From Streptomyces megasporus (GTDB lineage: Bacteria; Actinomycetota; Actinomycetes; Streptomycetales; Streptomycetaceae), in contig NZ_JODL01000008.1 in the NCBI RefSeq assembly GCF_000718985.1, positions 91,965 to 155,964 on the forward strand: a stretch of 64,000 nt of DNA. Reading direction: 5' to 3'. Shown here one piece after another: positions 37,655 to 45,550 of the stretch. The notes beneath the pieces are model-generated. The model was given only the letters and a program-made list of their open reading frames with translations. It did no database searches and was not told the origin of the DNA. The stretch's first letter is position 1. The number at the start of each line of letters is the position of its first letter. Both the position numbers and the translations under genes were made by a program.

Positions 37655-39466
37655 GTGGACACCAGAACACCCGGCACACAGTCCCCCGGCTCGGGCCACC
37701 GCCCCGAGGAGGCCCCGGGAGGAAAATCGCGCGGTTTCTTCGACGAGGAGTCGGTGCTGAGCACGGTCAAGGTGCCCAGCGACCCCGCCGAGGTCGTCGT
37801 CAACCACGCGAGCTTCAGGGTGCACCTCGCCTCCCCGCCGTCCCGGCCGCGCGTACCGGCCGGGGGCCGCCCCCGTGGACCGGTCGGGGGCGACGTGCCG
37901 GTCGCCGTCCGCGGGGCCGTTCCGGTCCGGCGGGCCACCAGGCGCCGTACGCCCGTGGTGTGGAGCGGTCGGACCGAACCCGGCGACGTACGGGCCACGC
38001 GGCTGCTCCAGGCGGTCCGCCGCGCCAACCTCGAGGGCGACGCGCTCAACTCCACCACCCAGGTGCTGCCGCGCGTGGTGCCGGGTGCCGCCCCGCCCCT
38101 GGACGACGGGCTGCTGGGCGACAGGCCACTGGACGGCGGGCCGCTGGGGGACGGGCCGCGCACCTCGGCCGTCACCACCGTCGACGGCGGGCCGCCCACG
38201 ATCATCGCCCCCCGCGCGCCCCGGCCCCCCGAGCGCCCGCTGTTCGAGCGTCCGTTGCTCGACGGCGTACGGCCCGCCGAGGGCGCGTACGACGTCCCCG
38301 AGGAGGACGCTCTCCCGTACGGCCCGCACGACCCCTACGGGACGGACGACGGCGAGGGCGACGAGGGGGACTTCGAGGAGAGCTTCGAGCCGGACTTCGA
38401 GGACGACTTCGAGGAGGAGACGCGGCACCGGCGCGAACTCCCGCGGCACGGCTACTACCCCGGCCGTCGGATGAACCTCGGCGTCGTCCTGCTGCCGCTG
38501 CGGATCTTCCTCGGCCTCATCTCCGTCTACGCCGGGATGGGCAAGCTCTGCGACCCGGTCTACTTCGACGGCGACGAACGCGGTTCGCTGGTGAGCTGGT
38601 TGAGGTCCCTGGAGCCCTGGGCCGTGGCCGAACCGCTGCACGGCTTCGCGCTCGCCCACCCCGTCGGCGCCGGGCTCTCCGTCGCCTTCCTCCAGATCGT
38701 CGTCGGCGTGCTGACCGTCCTGGGGCTGTGGCAGCGGGTCGCGGCCGGCATCGGGGTACTGCTGTCGGCGGCCCTGATCATGACGGTGAGCTGGCGCACC
38801 GTCCCGGTGTACGACACCCCCGACATCATCTACCTGGCGGCCTGGAGCCCCCTGGCCATCGCGGGCGCCCCGTACTACTCGCTGGACGCGCGTCTGGCGG
38901 GCGAGGCCTGGCGGACGCTCGGACCGCGGGTGGAGGCGTGGGAGCTGCGGCGGCGCGTGCTGCGTCGCGGCACGGTCGTCGCGGCGGTCGTGCTCGGCCT
39001 GACGCTCCTGATCGGCTCGGTGATGGGCAGCGCGGTGCGTTCCGCGCGGGTCGCCACCGTGCCCGAGCCGGGCGGCCCGCTGACCAACAACCAACCGGGC
39101 TCGCCGCTGCCCCGGAACTCCGAGGAGCGTCCGAGCCCGGCCGCCCCGGGTTCGAGCACCGGACGGCCCGACGCGGACGCCTCGGCGGCGCCGAGCCCGG
39201 CCGCCCCCTCGCCGGGATCGACCACCCCCGGCGCGGGCAGCACCGGCAGCGGCGAACCGGGTCCGCCGAGCCAGCGGCAGACCGTACAGGCCCCACAGCG
39301 ACCCGACCTCCCGGCCCCCGAGCCCGGCACCCCCACGGACACCGACGGCGCCGGCGGCGGTGACGCCGGCACGGGCGGCGGCCCCGGCGGCGGGGAGGAC
39401 GGCGGCGGCGACGACGGCGACAGCGACGAGGGCGGTCGCGGCGCGCTGGGCGGCCTGTTGGGCTGA
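37655..39466 (+). CDS. DoxX family membrane protein with long disordered tails
   Basis: This 603-aa protein has three parts. The first ~260 residues are a low-complexity, Arg/Pro- then Asp/Glu-rich region (acidic run around FEESFEPDFEDDFEEE). The DoxX domain with four membrane helices spans about residues 270-440 (LPLRIFLGLISVYAGMGKLCDPVYF, LQIVVGVLTVLGLWQRVAAG). After another membrane helix near residue 450, the ~135-residue C-terminus is Pro/Ser/Gly-rich and lies on one side of the membrane. DoxX proteins include thiosulfate:quinone reductase subunits and oxidative-stress membrane components. GTG 37655 follows AGAGGAG closely. Function in Streptomyces unknown. Confidence 0.85.
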   Translation: MDTRTPGTQSPGSGHRPEEAPGGKSRGFFDEESVLSTVKVPSDPAEVVVNHASFRVHLASPPSRPRVPAGGRPRGPVGGDVPVAVRGAVPVRRATRRRTPVVWSGRTEPGDVRATRLLQAVRRANLEGDALNSTTQVLPRVVPGAAPPLDDGLLGDRPLDGGPLGDGPRTSAVTTVDGGPPTIIAPRAPRPPERPLFERPLLDGVRPAEGAYDVPEEDALPYGPHDPYGTDDGEGDEGDFEESFEPDFEDDFEEETRHRRELPRHGYYPGRRMNLGVVLLPLRIFLGLISVYAGMGKLCDPVYFDGDERGSLVSWLRSLEPWAVAEPLHGFALAHPVGAGLSVAFLQIVVGVLTVLGLWQRVAAGIGVLLSAALIMTVSWRTVPVYDTPDIIYLAAWSPLAIAGAPYYSLDARLAGEAWRTLGPRVEAWELRRRVLRRGTVVAAVVLGLTLLIGSVMGSAVRSARVATVPEPGGPLTNNQPGSPLPRNSEERPSPAAPGSSTGRPDADASAAPSPAAPSPGSTTPGAGSTGSGEPGPPSQRQTVQAPQRPDLPAPEPGTPTDTDGAGGGDAGTGGGPGGGEDGGGDDGDSDEGGRGALGGLLG

Positions 39467-39481
39467 CGCCGGCGCCCGACA

Positions 39482-39531
39482 CACGGTTCCGTCGCCCGTG
39501 CGCACCGGTGCGCACGGGCGACGGAACCGTG
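39482..39531. terminator. 50-bp perfect palindrome, bidirectional terminator
   Basis: The 50 bases 39482-39531 are exactly self-complementary with no spacer, centred on ACCGGT. They lie between the convergent DoxX and nucleotidyltransferase genes, so bidirectional termination is the simplest role. Confidence 0.8.
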
Positions 39532-39686
39532 GTCGAACGGGCGGGGGACGGCTCTCGGACGCCCTTCGTAAGGGCTCTTGGGGACCCCTGGAACGCCTTC
39601 GGGGGCGCCTGCGGAAGCAACTCTCGCGAAACCGGCGGAACCGTCAGAATCAGCAGAACCGGCGGAACCGGCGTTCCGGTAGGGGA

Positions 39687-40436
39687 CTACCGGGACCGGG
39701 AACGGCCCTGGGACGCGAGTTCCTTGGCGGCCTCGGTGAGGTCTTTGGCGGTGTCGATGGCCCGCCAGTACGCGCCCTGCGGGATCTGGTAGCCCGCCAG
39801 GGTGCGTTCGCGCGCCAGGCGGGGGAACGTGGTCCGCTCGTGGTCGCCGCGGTCGGGCAGCATCGCGGTGAAGGGCGCGGAGAAGACGTAGACGCCCGCG
39901 TTGATCAGGTACGGGGAGGGCGGGGCCTCGATGAAGTCCAGGACGTGGCCGAACTCGTCGGTCTCCACGGCCCCCCAGGGGATGCGCGGACGGGCCAGCG
40001 CCACGGTGGCGGTGGCGTCGCGCTCGGCGTGGAACTCGGCCATCTCGCGCAGCGGGAAGCGCGTCCAGATGTCGCCGTTGGTGGCGTACCACGGCTCGTC
40101 GGGGCGGGGGAGCGAGGCGGCGGCGTACTTCAGGCCGCCACCGCGGCCCAGGGGCTCCTTCTCGACGACGGTCGTCACCCGCAGCGGCAACTCGGCGGCC
40201 GTCAGCCACTCCTGGAGCACCTCGGCGAGGTGGCCGCAGGAGATCACGACGTCGGTGACGCCCTCGTCGGCCAGCCAGGCGAGCTGGTGACCGATGATCG
40301 GAGTCCCGGTGCCGGGGATCTCGACCATCGGCTTGGGGCGGTCGTCGGTGTACGGACGCAGCCGTGACCCCTGGCCGCCGGCCAGGACCACGGCCTGGGT
40401 CGGGTGGATGTGCGCGAACTGGGCGTCGAGAGTCAT
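39687..40436 (-). CDS. Sugar nucleotidyltransferase (NDP-sugar synthase type)
   Basis: This 249-aa nucleotidyltransferase couples sugar-1-phosphate to NTP. Marks are AVVLAGGQGSRLRPYTDDRPKPMVEI, a uridylyl/guanylyl loop, VVEKEPLGRGGGLKYA, and WYATNGDIWT. The short length without a left-handed helix domain suggests a mannose-1-phosphate guanylyltransferase or glucose-1-phosphate type enzyme. ATG 40436 has no ribosome site, but TATCGT (minus strand, 40443-40448) ends 6 nt upstream, so a leaderless mRNA is likely. Confidence 0.85.
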   Translation of the reverse strand: MTLDAQFAHIHPTQAVVLAGGQGSRLRPYTDDRPKPMVEIPGTGTPIIGHQLAWLADEGVTDVVISCGHLAEVLQEWLTAAELPLRVTTVVEKEPLGRGGGLKYAAASLPRPDEPWYATNGDIWTRFPLREMAEFHAERDATATVALARPRIPWGAVETDEFGHVLDFIEAPPSPYLINAGVYVFSAPFTAMLPDRGDHERTTFPRLARERTLAGYQIPQGAYWRAIDTAKDLTEAAKELASQGRSRSR

Positions 40437-40533
40437 GCGGAGACGATATGCGCACCCGTCTCCGCGGCCACCCGGTACCCGGCGTTCCCCGAGGCGCCCG
40501 GCTGTGCCGGGGGGCACCCGGGGAGCGCGTCGG

Positions 40534-40944
40534 TCAGCGGGACTCGGCGATCCCCGCGGCGAAGGAGGTGTCGCACACCGGGCGCGAGTACACGTGGGCG
40601 CGCTGCGGGGAACCGTACTTCCGCACCGCGGCCCGGCCCAGGGCCCGCGCGATGGAGGTGCAGTGCCTCGCCAGGGACGGCCTGCGGTTCATCTCCTCCT
40701 GCAGGCTCGTCAGGGCGACGCCCGGGTCCTTCTCCTGGAGTTCCGCGACGAGCCGGTCGCGCACCGCCTCGTGCGGGGCGCGGTCGCGGGGTGCCTTCTT
40801 CTCCGAAGAGGCGGTGAGGACCTGGGTCTCGTAGGGCGAGGGAGCCCAGGAGACGCGGGTGACGGCGAGGGTCCCGGACAGGACCAGGACGACCGGGAGG
40901 ACGAGAGCGAGAGTCCTGCCGATGTGGCGCGCTACCGGATTCAC
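40534..40944 (-). CDS. Membrane-anchored hypothetical protein
   Basis: This 136-aa protein of unknown function has one N-terminal hydrophobic helix (IGRTLALVLPVVLVLSGTLAV), likely an uncleaved anchor or signal peptide, followed by a charged region with two cysteines (ARHCTSIARALG and RPVCDTSFAAG) that could form a disulfide outside. GTG 40944 is chosen because GAGGAAGG stands about 7 nt upstream and the membrane segment follows at once; upstream in-frame ATGs would add untypical sequence. It is monocistronic. Confidence 0.65.
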   Translation of the reverse strand: MNPVARHIGRTLALVLPVVLVLSGTLAVTRVSWAPSPYETQVLTASSEKKAPRDRAPHEAVRDRLVAELQEKDPGVALTSLQEEMNRRPSLARHCTSIARALGRAAVRKYGSPQRAHVYSRPVCDTSFAAGIAESR

Positions 40945-41178
40945 TGCTGGAGCCTTCCTCGCGAGGACGGTTTCGGGGAGCCCGTTGAGGGGCGGTTGTG
41001 ATCGTAGCGAGGAGTAGTGATTTGGCGACATTTGGTCACCCCCCTGGGTGACGGAGGGCCCCATATCGCCCGGAGCGTGTTGACGAACGGCCTCTCCGGA
41101 CGCCTTCCGGACACGCTTCCGGACGCCCCTCCGGTCCTTGCGCGAACGTCCTTGCGCGAACGCCTCGGAGGAACGACG

Positions 41179-41220
41179 AGGGGTCCGCACCCCCGCGTAC
41201 CGCGGGTGGTGCGGACCCCT
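41179..41220 (-). terminator. msiK terminator
   Basis: A 13-bp perfect outer stem AGGGGTCCGCACC / GGTGCGGACCCCT encloses an inner CCCGCG-tac-CGCGGG hairpin. It lies about 50 bp downstream of msiK. Confidence 0.75.
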
Positions 41221-41270
41221 GCCGGCCGTCGTGCGGCCGTTGTCGAGTGCCCCGGACGCCGCCGCGCGGC

Positions 41271-42389
<1,119 letters not shown>

Positions 42390-42583
42390 GTCGGTTGTCT
42401 CCTTCACCGGCAGGAACGTGCCGGACGATCCGAGTAAAGGTGGTGTCCCACAGGCGTGAACCCATGTGAACGTGCGCTGACGGTAACCCGACGGGCCACC
42501 CGTTGTCAGTAGTTCGCGGCTGACGAAAAGTCCGGCGGTCCTCCGCCGGGATGTAGGTACACTGCGTACGCGCGACAACGTAC

Positions 42584-42656
42584 GCCGCCTTAGCTCAGCT
42601 GGTAGAGCGCCGCTCTTGTAAAGCGAAGGTCGTCGGTTCGAGCCCGACAGGCGGCT
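42584..42656 (+). tRNA. tRNA-Thr (TGT)
   Basis: A full cloverleaf is visible: acceptor GCCGCCT (42584-42590) pairs with AGGCGGC (42649-42655), D-arm AGCTCAGCTGGTAGAGC, anticodon loop CTTGTAA with anticodon TGT, and T-arm GTCGGTTCGAGCCCGAC. The discriminator is T, and no CCA is encoded. The anticodon stem has one C-A mismatch at its base. It is the likely integration site of the decayed element that begins about 60 bp downstream. Confidence 0.96.
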
Positions 42657-42677
42657 CTGGCCCTGAACAGGGAGAAC

Positions 42678-42703
42678 GCCCCGGACCATGATTGGTCCGG
42701 GGC
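42678..42703 (+). terminator. tRNA-Thr terminator
   Basis: A 10-bp perfect stem GCCCCGGACC / GGTCCGGGGC with loop ATGATT is followed by TTCT. It lies 22 bp after the tRNA. Confidence 0.75.
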
Positions 42704-42721
42704 TTCTGACCTCCACAGGTG

Positions 42722-43260
42722 ACCTCAACGAGGGCGGCCACCCGCGATCGATGCGCCGTCTGAGCAGCCGGTCCATGTGGCTGATCGCCTCCCGTTGGGT
42801 GTCCTGCGCCACGTGCGTGTAGACGTCCATGGTGATGCTGATCCGGCTGTGGCCCAGGATCTCCATCACCACACGGGGAGCCACCCCGGCCGCGGCGAGC
42901 AGCGTCGCACAGCCGTGCCGGGCGTCGTGCAGCCGGATGCGCCGCAGGCCCATGGCCACGGCCAGGACGAAGGTGGCGTACAGCGGGTCGCGGCGCGCGA
43001 CCTCCAGGAAGGTCAGCGTCTCGTCGAGCGTCCACGGCGTCGACTCGCGGCCGGCCACCTTCGGCGGCTCGACGAGACTCGCCACGTTGCGCCTCACCGG
43101 CTCCTCACGGCAGGCCGAGGTGAGCGCCGTCCGCAGCACGCGGTGCGCCTCCTTGGCGGTGGCCGCCGTCCGTCTCGGGTGCCTCGGTCAGCAGGATCGT
43201 CGCCGCCGAGGTCTCCACACGGATGGTGCGCGCAGAGCTTCTCCCTTGGTGGGCGACTTG
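42722..43260 (-). pseudogene. Integrase remnant with in-frame internal deletion
   Basis: A tyrosine-recombinase sequence reads LTSACREEPVRRNVASLVEPP, TLDETLTFLEVARRDPLYATFVLAVAMGLRR, then jumps directly to IRLHDARHGCATLLAAAGVAPRVVMEILGHSRISITMDVYTHVAQDTQREA. In intact relatives about 100 residues, including the GE.L/R catalytic box after GLRR, lie between; the Arg-Arg repeat at both sides may have mediated the deletion. The N-terminal part upstream of 43139 continues only in another frame, and no own stop is kept before msiK. Box II (HDARH), GHS and the Tyr region remain. Inactive. Confidence 0.85.
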
Positions 43261-43360
43261 CCACCACACGATAAGTTGACTTAGCAGATTCGAAGCCAGA
43301 GTTGCCAACTTGATTTGTCAAGCTGCTTGTTGTGGTCGGCTTCACTTCGACAACGGTTCT

Positions 43361-43798
43361 CTACTCGGCGGGATCCCGGCGCAGAGCCCAGACCACCCCG
43401 CCCCCGCAGCCTGCGGCGAGCATCAGCATGAACAGCGGGACCGCCAAGGAAGCCGCCTGCCCCAGAAGGTCGGAATGGACTGCCACATGCGAGCCCCACG
43501 GAGTGGTGCGGACAGCTATGACGTCTCCGATCGCACCCTCATACCTGACCTTCACGGCACCAGAAGACGCCCCGGCTCCTCCGTCCCCGATTCGCTCGGC
43601 AGCACACTCCGTGTAGGTTCCTCCACGCCCGCCCCCCTTGGTCTCACAGTGGAGCACGCGTACGCGACTCTCTTCGCCCGAGATCCCTGCCGCAGGGAGC
43701 CCCAACCCCGCTGTGTAGCCGACTCCGCCAAGCGCCATAAGCCCGACCAGGAGAAAGCCCACAGCATCCTTCTTCTGTCTCCTGGTCAGCCGTCTCAT
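43361..43798 (-). CDS. Small two-helix membrane protein
   Basis: This 145-aa protein has N- and C-terminal membrane helices (VGFLLVGLMALGGVGYTAGLGL and LAVPLFMLMLAAGCGGGVVWAL) and a middle domain with two cysteines (VLHCETK, YTECAAER) predicted outside the membrane. ATG 43798 has GAGGA upstream. It lies 20 bp downstream of the GntR gene and probably shares its transcript. The layout resembles membrane proteins that accompany transfer regulators on actinomycete integrative elements; function unknown. Confidence 0.75.
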   Translation of the reverse strand: MRRLTRRQKKDAVGFLLVGLMALGGVGYTAGLGLPAAGISGEESRVRVLHCETKGGGRGGTYTECAAERIGDGGAGASSGAVKVRYEGAIGDVIAVRTTPWGSHVAVHSDLLGQAASLAVPLFMLMLAAGCGGGVVWALRRDPAE

Positions 43799-43818
43799 AC
43801 CGGTCCTCCCACAACTGG

Positions 43819-44547
43819 TCAGGTAAGCCGGTAGGCGTCTTCGAGTTCCTGCCGGTCCGCAGGCAGCAACACGTCGGACACCTGCAACGCCTGACCGGAC
43901 GCATCGCAGGCCACGACGAGCACGCTCAGCACGGGAACCCCGTCGGGCAGTCCGAGAAGTTCCGCTTCGTCCACTGCGGGCAGGCGTGCCGACACACGTT
44001 CCGTCGCATGGTCGAAACGCACTTTCTTGCGCGTCTCCAGGTGTGCGCGCGTGCTCTCGCCCAGCGGTTTGGAGTCGGCCAGCTCGGTGCCCTCCGCCAG
44101 GCCGGCGGGAAAGTAGGAGGAGACCAGCTCGACCGGCTCACCGTCCTCCTCGACCAGGAACCGGCGGACGAGCGCCTTGGTCCGCTTCGGCAGGCCGAGC
44201 ACGGAGGCGACCCGCGCCGGAGCCACGGCTTCCCCCACGCTTACGAGGCGCCCCGGCGTTCCGGACTCCTCGCGCTCCAGCGCTGCCCGGCCGCGCCGGT
44301 CCTTCTCCTCGACGACCTCAAGACGGCCGCGGACGATCGTGCCGTACCCCTGGCGCGACTCGAGCCAGCCGTCCCGCTTGAGGAGTTCCAGCGCCCGTAC
44401 GACGGTCGGGCGAGACATCCCGAACGTCTGCGCCAGTTGGTTCTCACTGGGGACGCGTTCACCAGGCGGGTACGTGCCGTCCTCGATGCGCGCCTGAATC
44501 GTCTGCGCCAGGCGCACGTACTTCGGTGGAGGCACTTCGTACGCCAT
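43819..44547 (-). CDS. GntR-family regulator with UTRA domain (KorSA/HutC-like)
   Basis: This 242-aa regulator has an N-terminal winged helix (residues about 8-72: KYVRLAQTIQARIEDG, SENQLAQTFGMSRPTVVRAL, LESRQGYGTIV) and a C-terminal UTRA ligand domain (SVGEAVAPARVASVLGLP, VELVSSYFPAGLAEGT, FDHATERVSARLPAVDEAELLGLP). UTRA-type GntR proteins such as KorSA repress transfer genes on pSAM2-like elements. A palindrome 30-50 bp upstream of the ATG is the likely own operator. It is located between an integrase relic and other small accessory genes, fitting a decayed integrative element. Confidence 0.88.
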   Translation of the reverse strand: MAYEVPPPKYVRLAQTIQARIEDGTYPPGERVPSENQLAQTFGMSRPTVVRALELLKRDGWLESRQGYGTIVRGRLEVVEEKDRRGRAALEREESGTPGRLVSVGEAVAPARVASVLGLPKRTKALVRRFLVEEDGEPVELVSSYFPAGLAEGTELADSKPLGESTRAHLETRKKVRFDHATERVSARLPAVDEAELLGLPDGVPVLSVLVVACDASGQALQVSDVLLPADRQELEDAYRLT

Positions 44548-44577
44548 AGCCCCGCCCGTCCGTCCCGAACCAGCCTA

Positions 44578-44594
44578 GTCAACTGGTCAACCAG
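44578..44594 (-). promoter_or_regulatory. Putative GntR operator
   Basis: GTCAAC is repeated at 44578 and 44586, and CTGGT-ca-ACCAG (44583-44594) forms a palindrome 31-47 bp upstream of the GntR start. The position overlaps the expected promoter and fits autoregulation. Confidence 0.5.
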
Positions 44595-44631
44595 CGTATC
44601 CGCTTTCCCCGGATTCAAGTAGAAGCTGCAC

Positions 44632-45075
44632 TCAGGCCGGCCACGCCTTGTGCATGATGAACGAGACCACCGTGCCTCCGTGCGGGCTCGCTTCCACATG
44701 CCAGGAGTCGGCCAAGGCGTCGACCAGGAACAACCCCCGGCCGTGCGCCTCCTCGGCGCCGGCCTCCCGCATCCGTGCGTTGGCCGGGAAACCGGGATTG
44801 TGGACATCCACCCGCAGCGACCCGCCGACACGCCACCACTCGACCCGCACGCGCCACTCCTCCTCGGCCCGTCCGCAGAGAACGGCGTTGGTGAGCAATT
44901 CCGAGAGCATCACCTGGCAGTCGTCCAGCGAGCAGGCCGGGTTGTACCGGGTGGTGAACTTCCGGAACCAGCGGCGCGCCCGCGGCACCGACTCCGGCAG
45001 GGGATAGAGGTTCACGGCCCCCAGTTGCTCGCACCTGATGCCGGTTCCGCCGCGTCCGTCGGTGAGGTCAGCCAT
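44632..45075 (-). CDS. ATP-binding protein, RsbW-like HATPase
   Basis: This 147-aa HATPase_c_2 domain protein, like anti-sigma factor kinases, has an N box QVMLSELLTNAVLCG, G1-like LRVDVHNPG and G2 EEAHGRGLFLVDALADSW. ATG 45075 is preceded by AAGGAG. It overlaps the upstream Cys-rich ORF by 64 bp. Proteins of this type are numerous in streptomycetes and often sit with XRE or GntR regulators; the specific target (anti-anti-sigma factor or sigma) is unknown. A 1.4-kb open frame upstream is a shadow of the exporter gene. Confidence 0.85.
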   Translation of the reverse strand: MADLTDGRGGTGIRCEQLGAVNLYPLPESVPRARRWFRKFTTRYNPACSLDDCQVMLSELLTNAVLCGRAEEEWRVRVEWWRVGGSLRVDVHNPGFPANARMREAGAEEAHGRGLFLVDALADSWHVEASPHGGTVVSFIMHKAWPA

Positions 45076-45254
45076 CCGCGCCACTCCTTGCCCGTGCCGC
45101 CGCAGCCCAGGCAGCACCGCTTGGATGTGGCACAGGTGCGGTCGTCGGCGACGGAGAGCGCCAGAGCCGTACGGGAGCCGACCCGCTTCCATCCCCGTCC
45201 GCGACACCCTCGGCAGGTCGGGCGTGCTGCTCTGTCCGGCCGCGCACCGCTCAC
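45012..45254 (-). CDS. Small CxxCxGxG zinc-ribbon-like protein
   Basis: This 80-aa protein has two DnaJ-like cysteine motifs: TCRGCRGRGWK near the N-terminus and CLGCGGTGKEW about 30 residues later, forming one likely Zn site, plus CATSKRCC. GTG 45254 follows GGGGAG 4 nt upstream. Its end overlaps the ATP-binding gene by 64 bp, so the two are co-translated. The function is unknown; in streptomycetes such ORFs pair with ATP-binding proteins as far as I recall. Confidence 0.6.
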   Translation of the reverse strand: MSGARPDRAARPTCRGCRGRGWKRVGSRTALALSVADDRTCATSKRCCLGCGGTGKEWRGWLTSPTDAAEPASGASNWGP

Positions 45255-45359
45255 AACGCTCCCCTACACCCAGGTGAGTGGCTGCTGTTGCGGGACATGA
45301 CGCTGGTGACACAGGCCAATGCCGGTGAAACCGAGGTGCCTCGACGGGCATCGGTCGGG

Positions 45360-45372
45360 TAGCGTGCGGGCC
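45360..45372 (+). promoter_or_regulatory. Putative leaderless promoter of the exporter leader
   Basis: TAGCGT (45360-45365) fits the TANNNT -10 and ends 7 nt before an ATG that opens a 21-codon ORF. Transcription would start at that ATG. The -35 is weak. Confidence 0.5.
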
Positions 45373-45438
45373 ATGTCGAGTCCTGAGTCGGACAAGGTGG
45401 GGGCTTTCGGTCACGCCGTCAGCCCCCTGACCCCCTGA
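45373..45438 (+). CDS. Leader peptide upstream of chloramphenicol exporter
   Basis: A 21-codon ORF runs from ATG 45373 to TGA 45436-45438 with no ribosome site but a -10 element just upstream, so it would be leaderless. The peptide ends in AVSPLTP, Pro-rich and prone to stalling. Its coding sequence contains both arms of a hairpin (GGGGGCT 45399-45405, AGCCCCC 45421-45427). It stands 112 bp before the exporter ATG. The arrangement fits drug-induced translational or transcriptional attenuation; that it is translated is inference. Confidence 0.55.
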   Translation: MSSPESDKVGAFGHAVSPLTP

Positions 45439-45505
45439 GCTCGTAGCCCTGTCGTCGCACCGCATCTGCGGTGGGACCGCGTGTGCCCCTGGGGCTGGCC
45501 GCGGT
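45399..45505 (+). promoter_or_regulatory. Three-hairpin attenuator before the exporter
   Basis: Successive hairpins are visible: GGGGGCT/AGCCCCC (45399-45427) with an inner CGG/CCG helix inside the leader ORF; CACCGC-atct-GCGGTG (45458-45473, with flanking bases); and ACCGCG/CGCGGT (45476-45481 / 45500-45505) containing GCCCC-t-GGGGC. Alternate pairing could mask the exporter ribosome site (GGAG near 45540). Confidence 0.5.
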
Positions 45506-45550
45506 GACGAGATGACCTTCTCGTGCCTCTCCTCACCCCGGAGCCACTCG

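Noticed and set aside
42584..42656. Peptide SGSNRRPSLYKSGALPAELRR in the antisense of the tRNA
   Set aside because: A translation artefact of tRNA antisense often seen in databases, not a coding sequence.
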